NCBI GenBank assembly: GCA_947179155.2
Contig: OX359283.1
Coordinates: 7,848,764 to 7,912,763, forward strand
Direction: 5' to 3'
Length of the DNA stretch: 64,000 nucleotides
From: Hedera helix
Taxonomy: Eukaryota; Streptophyta; Magnoliopsida; Apiales; Araliaceae
The notes beneath the pieces are model-generated. The model was not told the DNA's origin. It searched no databases and saw nothing but the letters and a program-made list of their open reading frames with translations. Of the stretch, positions 46,786-58,700 are shown in pieces; positions within the stretch are counted from its first letter, which is position 1; each line of letters opens with the position of its first letter. The position numbers and the translations under genes were made by a program.

Positions 46786-49700
46786 GTAAGCAATAATTCC
46801 GAATGGAATATAAGTGTTTGTGATTTTGCTAAATTCTTACAGTATATGTGTGTGTATGTATATGTGGGTTTGTGTTCTATGGGGTCTATTATTTCCTAAG
46901 CAGAGGCGGAACCAAGGGGGGGGGGCGAGGGGGGTCATTTGACCCCCCTATTCCGGAGGTTATGTATATACATATATATATGTATATATAAAATGACCAT
47001 ATGGGCATTTAGTCTGGTGGTATGATTCTTGGTTAGGGGGTAGAGGTCTTGAGTTCGAATCCTGGAATGTCCCTAAATTATTCCATACTTGTTTTCTTAT
47101 AATTTAATACTTTTTTTCTACTAATTCATTTGGTATGGTGGTATAATTCTTGTTTGGGGGGCTAGAGGTCCTGAGTTCGAATCCTGTGGAATGTCCCTAA
47201 ATTATTCCATACTTATTTTCTTATCATTTAATTTATTATTATTTTTAGTTTCAAATTTATAACTCCTAAGAATGTGCTCCTCTCTCTCTCTCTCCCACCA
47301 AAATTTACAAGTTGAATGATATTCAAGTTTTGAGCATATACATACACTTATTATTAATTCATGCACCATCTTTAATTATGTCAATAATAAAATACATAAA
47401 TCATATATAGGTTACCAACCCTTCCAACACATATTATAGCTCAAATGCCTCTTAGGTTATTTAGAATTTTAAAATATAATTTGAAAAATAATTATGACCG
47501 AATTAAATATGTTAGCATAAAAAATATATTAAGACTTCAATACATTAGATTTGATATTACATTTCTCTTGAACATATATAATTGTAATTATGTTTCTTAA
47601 GATTTTTTATATTCTTATATAACTTTTATGTTGCCTCATCTCAGTCGTACAACCGAAAAAAAATACTTCAAGCGACAATAAAAAAAAAATTACTGTTGTA
47701 TTTTGACCCCCCTCAAAAAACGTTCTGGTTCCGCCACTGTTCCTAAGTTGGGTTCAAAATCATGGGTCAATTTTGAAATCTTGATACGGGAATGCCCAAG
47801 ATTGTATTCTTGGGTAAGTAAATGTTTGTGATTTTGCTAAACTTATATATGTGTGTGTTACGGGGCTATTATTTCCTAAATTGGATACAAATTCATGGGT
47901 CAATTTTGAAATTTGTTGTAGGGAAGGCCCAAGATTCTAATCTTGCATTACATTGTTTAGCGAGTTCCTCTGTTTTGTAATTCAGTTACTTATGGTCAGA
48001 AATAGCTTATTTTTTCTGTATTTTTAGTTGAGAGAACTTTTAGTTCACGAATCACAAGTTATTTTAGTTGTGCTAGTTCCGGTATAAACCAGATAAATAC
48101 AAGACAGATGCTGTAAAATGTTAATTTGAAAGTCATCGTTGCTAAGGTTGGTACTTTTACTGCGTTGTGTAAAATATAATCCGTTTTGTATGTCTGATGA
48201 GAGAGGGTTATGCTAATTCTGGTCTCCAGTGATTTATTTGTATTTACTTGAGAATTTCATTTTATAGTTACATATTGTATACTTGGGAGTCTTGAAATGC
48301 CTGATTTATTGGTGTTGTTTGGTTGAGATTTATGCTGTTGATGTTGTTGATTTAAATACAATTGAAAATATTGTAAGTGATGCCTTGGCTTTTGTGTCAT
48401 CAGCTGCGTTACCATATTCAACATTTTCTTGATTTGTTCTTGATTATAGCGTATTGTAGTGCTTATGACCAGAGTTTTTAGACTCGGACCGGTCATCGAA
48501 TCGGAAAAGGTATCGGGTGGATGGGTCACTGGTCCATTCAGTGGTCGGACTGTTATTGAACCGGCGATGTCATTAATATGCAATAAATAATAAATAATTA
48601 AATGTATTAATTATTATTATTATTATATATTATATATAATATTTAGTAAATATGTAAAATTAATCAATTTATCTACACAAAAAAAAATTAAACATATTTG
48701 TACAGTGTTTATTTTATACAATTCAAATAAATACTAAATTTATATATAAAAAAGATATTAAATCATGATCATAACTCAAAATTCAAGATTTCAAGAGCAA
48801 TAAAATCAAATATAAATGAACATAAATATCTACAGGATACATTCAATCAAATTCGATAAAAATAAATAAATCTATTTGTACAATATTTATTTTATATAAT
48901 TCAAATAAATATTAAATCTATATGAAAGAAAGATATTTAATCATGCTCATAACTCAAAACTCAATTAATGATACATTTAATCAAGTTCAAATGCTTAATT
49001 TTTTTTTTTAAAAAAAAAAAGATAGGTAGAGAACCGGTAAAACCGGTGACCGGGTCACTAGGTTGATCAGTCCAACGGCCGGGTCACCGGTTTTTACCGG
49101 ATTTTGGCCAAAACTGATTTTTTTGTTTAAACCGGACCGGAGAGCCGACCGGTTCCCGTTTTTTCCGATCGGACCGGCGGTCCGGTCCGGGTTTGAAAGA
49201 CTATTGGATATTGTATGAACACCAATTTAGTAAGGGGACTATGACAATGTGTTTCTAGTTTTAACCTCTAACTACCTGAATGAAAGCATAAGCTTTAAGC
49301 AAAATTTCAAGTGAAAATTAATACACCTCATGATGACCCCGAGGGTTAAATAGAAAATGCGCTTGAATACCTAAAGTCAAACCATTCATTTTTGACGAAA
49401 AATTATAATTGTGTAATCCAGAACATCTTAGAGTCTGTACCGTATACAAGAAAAAAGGACCACTTAAATGGGATGGATCGAACATCTATGTGTCTTAAAC
49501 TATTTCAAATAATTTAAACCTTCTATTATTATTTCATCAATTAATAATTAAGTTGATGTTAATAATTTATTGAAAAAAATTTCAACTATGGCGAAAATGT
49601 GACTCCAATTATAATTTGCAGCTGGAAATGTTGTATGTTCATGGGGACGAGGTGAGGATGGACAGCTAGGTCATGGGGATACTGAAGATCGATTTTCTCC

Positions 49701-52700
49701 TACTCAAGTGAGTGCCCTAGATGGCCAGGAAATAGTATCCGTTAGTTGTGGAGCTGATCACACTACTGCATATTCAGAGTCGAGTAGGCAAGTGTTCAGT
49801 TGGGGATGGTACGTTATGTCTACACAATAATTATGTAATAGCTATAGATTCTTTTTTGTTACCCTTATATATTATCGATTATGGTGCCTTTGTCCCTTGA
49901 ACCTGAATTTGGAGCTTATTTTAGTCTTAAATTGACAAGTAAACATTTAAAATACCTGTTTCATTAAGTTAGTATGATTTTTTTTTTTTTAATTTGACAT
50001 CTTAATGAAATCGTACCACAACCTATGTATAGAATTTGGAAAGACATTGATTTTTTTCATAATTTTCTGTAGCTATTGTTGGCTTGGCTCAAAACTTAGT
50101 TAGCATTTACTAACAAAGTAGATGGTGAAACTTTTGAAAGGTCATTCTTTGACATAGTATTGGTTTGGGATTACATATGCTAGTTAGTAGCTTCAAAAAA
50201 ATTATAAATAATAAGAAAAATAAGGTGGATCAATTAAGTACACAAAACACACTTTTTGGTATACATGGCACTGTCCAAATGATAAAACAGGCACTGTTCT
50301 GCTATGCTGATAGGCTATAATTTTGCGAAAACATAGTCTTTACATCAATAATCATTGATTTTCCAACTTGTATGAAGTTTGAGGTTTGGCAAGGGTCGAA
50401 ACCGCTCTGACATGCTGAAATTTCAGCCAATACGCTGAAACTTTGAACCATGGGAGTATGATTTGTTTTAGTATGATTTGTTTTAAAAGCATGCTGATAG
50501 AGTCTAGTTAATGTTTGAGAGGATAAGGATTCAAAATTATGAATCTGATATTTCTGGTAACTTTGGTGCACCCTAGGCTATATGATGTGATCAAAAGCTG
50601 TATCTTGATCAGGAGTGTTGATGAACACAAACGTTGGAGTAACCTGACTTGCACAGTTAGAAAAATACCTAAAAGGTCCGCCAGAGTTTGGATTCCGCGG
50701 GACCTTCTGATGCTTAAGTTAGTACTCGATTGGAGAAAAGAGAGAAGCTGTATGAAAGCTAGATTGTGCGTACCTTGATCAATATTCATGGTGGAGTATT
50801 TATAGATATTCTCTGGTGGAGTCCAATATGGATTGTATCTCCTTAAGTGATAAAGACTCGGATGACCCCTAGTTGAATCATCTAGGATTGGGCTCCTTTG
50901 TGGTATTTTGATAAGGAGATAATTATTAGGACGGTTCGGCTAGGATGATTCATGGTGCTTCCAGAATCCCTTTTGGAGTACACTTGGTGTAAGGATTTAT
51001 TCAACCCTGTATGAAGATAATTGTACTCCTTCTAGAAGTAGGAATGTGGAGATATACACATGAAAGAACACGTACTGGTGGAAACTTTGAAAATGGGCTT
51101 CTTTTAATAATAATAGAAATGAAAAAGTGTAGATGGTCATACTTTTTAGTGCTACTTTCAGATCAAAACAATGCCTCAAAAATTGTAAGACTAGATATAT
51201 AGTATTCAGAGTTTAGTACTATAAAAGTAGGACTAGAAACTAGGAGTATAAATCATTTGACAATTAATTTTTGATTATCAATAATTTTTCTGAATAGTGG
51301 CTATGGTTACTATATAAGGCCTTAGACCTACCAGCAGGTTTTCTATTCTCAAGTCGGCTTATATGTCTCCTGTATAAATAATTTGGGTCGAAGATTGGAT
51401 TTGTGGAGATTCTGGACATACTCGGATCTGCCTATGGCCCCATGTCAAATTATTATACAATTTAAACTCTCTTTCCTAAACATTTCTATTTTTATTAGTA
51501 AATTTTTTTTGTTTAGAAAGTCAAGGGGTCAGTTTAACCCCCTTATTCACCTTGTACACACACTGCCTATAGCTTAGCCAATCTTTCGAGGAAGCCTTTG
51601 GGATTTGCATATGGCTTCGGAGCTCTCCCAGGCCCTTGAAGTAATATTTTCCTTCTTTTTCCTCTCCAATCTATCATTTGAAACTATAGCAGACTATGAC
51701 AAATTCTCGAAATTAAATAGAGTAGTAAAAACAGCATTCTTAGTTGCCTCCATATTTCTGCTGCATGTCTTTGTGACTTGGCTAATCATATACCAAACAA
51801 CTTTTACTGTTTTTCTTCCATTCGGTTCTTTTATTTTAGTCAAACATCATCGCAGAAATAGTTTATGCTTAGGTAATACGTTACAGATCATCAAAAGTAC
51901 TTTTTTTAAACCCGGGCTGCATAAATAATGTCTTGCATATTTTGAGAATTATTATTATCCGTTTTGATGAATTTCCATGTGCAAGTCTTGTATGGTGTAC
52001 ATGTAACTTTCAATTATGTTCTCTTGCCAATTTCGTTGGGATGGTCGCATTTTCAATCTTATACAAATTGTCGTGTTTTGGACAGTTGTGTTATATCACA
52101 CTTTAATGATTCTTAGCTAACTTGATAATATTTACTCCTTTGGAAAATGTGCAGGGGAGATTTCGGGAGGCTAGGTCATGGAAACTCAAGTGATGTGTTT
52201 ATTCCACAGCCAATAAAAGCATTATATGGTCTACGTATAAAACAAATTGCTTGTGGGGACAGCCATTGTTTGGCAGTGTCCATGGAAGGCGAGGTGCAGA
52301 GGTTGGTTGCATTTTGCTATTCAAATGAAATTCTTATTTATTATTGAACCTCGACCATTTGTATGTGCACTGCTGAATAATAGGTATTACTAGTTACAAA
52401 TTTATTTTCATTAAAAGTTAAATAAACCGTATCATTTTTAATATGAAAATATCTCAAATTAATTTTAATTAATTAAAATTGATCACATATTTTTAAATGG
52501 AAGAAATATTTTATAAAAAGTACTCACTGCGTTCCGAATTATAAATCATTATTGACTTTTGAAAGTCGATCAAAGACATTTTCAAACTCAATTGACATGA
52601 TTCATCATAAATTATGGAATACTAAATCTTATATTAAGTAGTACTTTTTATATAGTTTGCAATAATCATTATTGTATTAACTAAAACATCCATGTTAATT

Positions 52701-55700
52701 TTGAACTTGGAAATGTCTTGAGTTGACTTCAAAAAGTCATATTTTGGAACGTAGGGAATATAATAGAATTTTGAGAAAGTTGTAAATAAAATTAGTAAAA
52801 GTTTGAGAATATAAATAAAAAAAAATTAATAATTAGGCCGGGCCATAGCCACCCCAGCCATGGCTTAGTTTTGCCATTGCATGTATGACCAACGCACATG
52901 TATGACTAGGTACATATATATGCATTTAGTGAATTAGTGATTCATAAAGAGACTATAAATATTGCATGCATCTCCGAGGATAGTGGCATGACCAAACATC
53001 ACCCCATAAATGAATCAGCTTATCATTGCCCAACCAAAGTCTAGCTTAAGGTTTGCCTGAAAGTCACTTCGTAAATAATAGCTTTCTAGATGCAGGATAG
53101 TGGCATGCCTTTTTCTTTTCCTTTGTTTGGAAATATCCGTAGGTATTTCATAAGAAGTTTCGACTTGGTTGAAGTCTACCTCCTTCGTATAACGGTGATT
53201 GATAAAATCAAGATTGTAAACAAATATCTTTTTATTTTTGTATGGGATGTTAGTAAAAATGAACATGATGAGGTCTTAGTGCATTAGTTTTTTTTTTTAA
53301 ATTTCAATTAAAACTATCTCAATCTGTGGCAATTTTCTTTTCAAATGATGAATTTTGAAAGAGTAGGGAAGGCTGCTTTGGGAATTCGAACTACGGCGGG
53401 GTAGTGCTGTCATGTGGAACTGAATAGATCTCCTCTAGGGATCAAAAGATACAACCAACCTTTGCAAAAGCAGAAATTCTCCTACATGGCAATCAGAGGC
53501 GGAACCAAGGGGGGGCGAGGGGGGTCATTTGACCCCCCTATTCCGGAGGTTATGTATATACATATATATATGTATATATAAAATGACCATATGGGCATTT
53601 AGTCTGGTGGTATGATTCTTGGTTAGGGGGTAGAGGTCTTGAGTTCGAATCCTGGAATGTCCCTAAATTATTCCATACTTGTTTTCTTATAATTTAATAC
53701 TTTTTTTCTACTAATTCATTTGGTATGGTGGTATAATTCTTGTTTGGGGGGCTAGAGGTCCTGAGTTCGAATCCTGTGGAATGTCCCTAAATTATTCCAT
53801 ACTTATTTTCTTACCATTTAATTTATTATTATTTTTAGTTTCAAATTTATAACTCCTAAGAAGGTGCTCCTCTCTCTCTCTCTCCCACCAAAATTTACAA
53901 GTTGAATGATATTCAAGTTTTGAGCATATACATACACTTATTATTAATTCATGCACCATCTTTAATTATGTCAATAATAAAATACATAAATCATATATAG
54001 GTTACCAACCCTTCCAACACATATTATAGCTCAAATGCCTCTTAGGTTATTTAGAATTTTAAAATATAATTTGAAAAATAATTATGACCGAATTAAATAT
54101 GTTAGCATAAAAAATATATTAAGACTTCAATACATTAGATTTGATATTACATTTCTTTTGAACATATATAATTGTAATTATGTTTCTTAAGATTTTTTAT
54201 ATTCTTATATAACTTTTATGTTGCCTCATCTCAGTCGTACAACCGAAAAAAAATACTTCAAGCGACAATAAAAAAAAAATTACTGTTGTATTTTGACCCC
54301 CCTCAAAAAACGTTCTGGTTCCGCCACTGATGGCAATAGTTTTGTTCAGTAGTAATAGTCTTGTGAGTCATTTGTTCAAGTGGAGTGTAAGCAGTATTAT
54401 GTGGAGTCAAAGTAATTTAAGAGTGTTCTCCAAATATATCCACTTCTCTATTTTGATAGACTCTTCTCAAATTTCTAACAAAGTGGTAGCAAAGCCAAGG
54501 TATCCAAGGTGGCAAAGACAAGTGAGAATTGACGGCCAAAAGATGTGATTTGGTGACTAACGGAATAGAAAGCCAAGGCTCTAAGCTTCACTCCTTAGAC
54601 TGATTGTTCGCATCGGATCTCAGGTTCTCTATTGCACTCCCTAAATAGGGTTCTTGTCATCTCTTTCACGGTACTTGTATGCTATCAGTCATTGAGAAAT
54701 GCTTGAGGCTTAGAGGGTGGTCCCCCTTTCTCACGTAAAATCGATCAGAATTCAAACACGTCACGATATTGACTTTTTCTACTGGTCGAGTTCAAAGTGT
54801 GCTTGTTACTCTGTTAGAGCTTTAGAAGTGAAAAATGCAAATGAATATTGTTACTAGAAAATTAATGTTCACAAATTATAGGAGAATGTACTCACTTTGT
54901 ACATCAAAGTGATTTGTGAGGAATGCTAATGGGCTACCATTGGTATGTGAATGAGCAAGAGCTAAGGATGAAAGGTTAGAAATTAAAGAATGCATTTGGG
55001 TCAAGAAAAGATACGCTATTCGGATTCCCTCCTTTCCTCCAATAGTATTTAGAATTGGACCAGTTATCGACCCGAAAAAGTTAATCGGGTGGATGGGTAA
55101 TCGGTTCAACCAGTGGTCAAACCGTCATTGAACTAGTAATGTCATAAATATATAACAATATATATTATTAGTAATTAATAAAATTTTAAAAATATCTTAT
55201 TTTTAATAAACTAAAATATAATGAATTTGTATTACAATAATACTAAAAGTGGTTAATTTTAATATTAAACAAATTTTGGTATAAAAAAATATTAAAAAAT
55301 AATTAAAAATCGGGTCACTCGGTCAATTTAACCGGTTTTTAGCAGTTGAACTACCAATTCGACCGATAGTCAACCGGATCAATTTGGGTTTTGACAAAAT
55401 TAGTCTAACCAAGCCAAACCGAACTAAACATAGGACCGGTTGGACCGTCCGGGCTGGTTCGGGTTTCAAAACGTTGCTTTCTCTGCTTTACCTCCCCTCA
55501 ATATGTAAACAACTCAGAAAGATACGTAACTTATTGGATGTAGTTGATAAGGAGTCAAAAAGTGATATGTTAGATGAAGTATAAGAGAAAAAGGAAGAGT
55601 AGATGCTTAAAATTTTACAGATGGCCGTTCATCCTGATATTTGGCAAAAGATTGGAGATGTAAGTTCTCCATTTCAAGTAATAGAAGGCAGTTGCAATAA

Positions 55701-58700
55701 TTGTTCTCAAACTTGGAAGGAAGTTTGTACCCACCAAGTATCGGATACAAAATTATAAGAGAGACAAGTTTGAACCATAAAGTATGATGAAGACATCCAA
55801 AAGAAGAAGAATAATAGAATTTTGCTGATGAAAGCACGAGAGTGATGAATACGTTGTAGGATGAAGAAGATAAGCATGACAACAAAAGTGATGAACTTGA
55901 AAGACAACAATTGAAAAATATTTTGATGCAGAAGAAGAAAAAGAAAAACCGAGAGGAGGACAAGATACATATGAAGAACCAAAAGAAATTGAAAAAGTAG
56001 TTGATGAAAATGTCGATCTTGGTGAACTTGTCAAAATTGAGAAAGTAAGAGAAGAGATTCACGTCAGGTAACACAATGTTAATGGAGATGGAGTTATTAT
56101 TACGTTTTTAAAATGAAGGCATTGGAAGTTTGAAAGTTTTTTGAAGACTCAAGATTATGAATACTTTCAAGGTCCCTCCATTTTGGTGTTTTCAATCTTT
56201 TGTGACTAATCAAGTTTAAAAGAGAGGATGTTAGAAAGTAAACTTGATTATGTAATTTGTGTTTATTGGAAGGTTATGAATTCCTAAGATCTAAGTTCAT
56301 GGTACGTGTATATAATTGTATGTATTTAAGAAGTGTCTTGGGACATGGGACATGTATGGTTAGGTACATCTATATATGTTGTTTGGTCAAGTAGTGATTC
56401 ATAGAGTGACTCTAGAAATATGCCAAAAGTCCTATAAATATAGTCTTGTGATTCATTTGTTCAAGTGGAGTGTAAATGGTATTAAGTGGAATCAAAGTAG
56501 TTTTGAGTGTTCTCCAAATATATCTTCTTCCTCTCTATTTTGTTATTTGATATCCTCTCAAATTTCCAGCATGAATTTCTTAAGTTGCATTAAAAATGTA
56601 TCCAAAAACATTCTTTTTACGATAGGGGAGTACTATTTCCTTACGATTCACGTCAGTAAACTTTTTCCTGTTGACATATCTATTGTAATCCCACATCTTT
56701 GTCTTGTGTCTCTGCTTGTGCATTTTTTTTATAACTATAAATGATGACTGTCCAATATCTTCAGAACATTTAGAATATTGGCCACATTACAATTGAAAGA
56801 AAACTACTATTAATTTCCCGCTAGAAGGACAACGTTTCTGATTTCTCACCTGGTTTCTGCCTGGCAATGCTACATCTAACAGTTTTACAATTGAAACATT
56901 AACATAAGAGATGCATTATTCTGTTAGATGCTTTCTTACTTTAATTTTTAAAATTGAATTTATTGCTCACGCATGTGTAAACTAGATCACTTACTGATAA
57001 GTTTTTTCTCTATACTAGTTTTAAGTTTGTTTTTCACTTTTAACTCGATTTTAGATTTAAGTTGCTCTTTTTTTGATCTGTTTTCATTTTTTCTTCTATT
57101 ATAGTTGGGGGCGGAATCAAAATGGTCAGCTAGGTCTAGGCACCATAGAGGACTCTCTCGTGCCACAAAAAATTGAAGCTTTCCAGGTACTTTCAGTTTA
57201 CCATTTCCAGAAGTTTGTTGTGCTCTGACTTCATATATATATACCAGCTTTCGTGAATTTGAGAATCTGACATTCCATTTTCTATTGTCTTTTGTCAAAA
57301 TGGCTGTTGCTTTTAGCTCTGAATGGACATGGTAATATTTAAAAACAAAGTTGATATATTATGATTGCATAATGTAGGTCCCTTCAATTGAACATACATG
57401 TGAGATGCTGATCATTTGATAATGTAGCTTGTTCCATCTTCCAATCGAAGTTATTATATGATGCTCCAAGTTTAAGGAAAATATAAACAAAAGTATATCC
57501 CTTGAAGTTCTAATAGATTTTATTCTTATTACATTTATTATATATTTATATGTTTGGATGATAATAAATATATTGACAGAAGAACACTGACGAACAAAAA
57601 TAAGGTAGACTTAACACAAGTCTGACAAGGAACAGCCAAATTATTAGAAGGAACAACCACCATGTGCTCAAAATCTCCATTGTCATACACCTTCTGCTTT
57701 TGGATTATCCTTGGAAACTTTGCAGTGGGCCCGCCTACGATTTCTACAGTTGGCAATGCTACTATTCCGTTATAAAAACTTGTCATTTTAAGGTTTCATG
57801 CAAAGTTCGAAAGATTACAGTGTTTGGACTTTCAAAAATTAGTTAGCAAAAAAAAAATATTGAGAAGAAAGAAAGCTTGGTTTTCAGTTTCTTTCAAGGT
57901 GAATGATTGCTAAAATTGGTGAGAACTGCTAACTGAAAATTCTAGACAACAACAAATTGAAGGTTGTGGATTTAACTCGGGGCCAATCATCACAAAGGGA
58001 GAAGGGTCTAGATGTATAGAAATTTACTTTTATTTTTATTTATTTTTCTTTATGAATTAGATTTTCAAAACAAACACAAAAAGTAGTATGTAATTCACAT
58101 AAAATACCATATTTTAATAAGGAAATGAAGAAAACAAAATGCAACTTTGTAAAGGTACAAAATCCCCTATCATTGAGCAAGATCCTTGGATGTTCTTTGG
58201 TAATCCAAATACAGACTTTTAACAGTTTTTTTTCTTCTCTGGGATAAATGAGATTTTATTAGATAGAAGAGAGTTCAAAAAGGAGGCAGGGAGTCCTCCA
58301 AAGAAATAGAAGTGGGAAAATAATGAAAACTAATGAAGCACTAAACCAATCTCGATGAACATTTGAAATGATAAATCTTCAAAAATGTTTTGTAGCCAAA
58401 GCCCACAACGATACTAGAACTAAAACCCTATCCCAAAGAAGGTGAAGAGGGAGACGTGTGTCATTGGAAATTCTAGCATTTCTTTTAGTCCACCCATAAA
58501 AAAGCAACAAAAGAACACTTTCATTGAATCTTGGCATCACCGCGACTCCTAATACCAAAATATTCCTATAATAAATACACGATCGGTCCATAACAAGGTT
58601 ACAATAAGAGTTGCGATTTTAAATGTGAGAATTGAGATCCTGATTACTGATTGTTTACATTCTGGATTGGTGATTATTGAGTTTCAAAATCAAACTATAA

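Larger units (their letters stand above)
46901..47739. mobile_element. hAT-type element carrying two tRNA-Pro-like relics (copy 1, UVR8 intron 1)
   Basis: An 839-bp element. Inverted ends are CAGAGGCGGAACCA and, on the complement of the other end, CAGTGGCGGAACCAGA, the Tip100/hAT terminal type. The exact 8-bp duplication TTCCTAAG flanks it (46893-46900 and 47740-47747). It has no transposase ORF. Inside is a tandem pair of tRNA-like units (47003-47073 and 47124-47197), each followed by the same AT-rich tail. Subterminal GACCCCCC near both ends forms a further inverted repeat. It is nearly identical to 53494-54329, so both jumped recently. Confidence 0.92.
53494..54329. mobile_element. hAT-type element with two tRNA-Pro-like relics (copy 2, UVR8 intron 3)
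   Basis: An 836-bp near-identical copy of 46901-47739; I count about three substitutions plus a shorter G run. Exact 8-bp duplication ATGGCAAT (53486-53493 and 54330-54337). It has the same inverted ends and the same internal tRNA-like pair (53593-53663 and 53714-53787). The orientation is the same as copy 1. Confidence 0.93.
52884..54482 (+). mobile_element. disrupted 5' LTR remnant of a Copia element
   Basis: 52884-52975 matches the middle of the 3' LTR at about 56345-56430 ('acatgtatg-ctaggtacat', 'tagtgattcata-agagact'). 54345-54482 matches its end ('tagtcttgtga-tcatttgttcaagtggagtgtaa' character), closing with TTTCTAACA. After 54482 a degenerate PBS reads AGTGGTAGCAAAGCC. hAT copy 2 sits inside this LTR, and 52976-53480 is unassigned sequence, also inserted or rearranged. 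Confidence 0.6.

Noticed and set aside
47003..47197. Functional tRNA-Pro genes
   Set aside because: The anticodon-stem pairing is damaged, the second unit lost its acceptor pairing, and both lie in a transposon present twice.
55607..56074. 155-codon minus-strand ORF rich in Phe and Ser
   Set aside because: It is antisense to a Lys/Glu-rich, AAG/GAA-rich stretch; the composition is explained by that strand.
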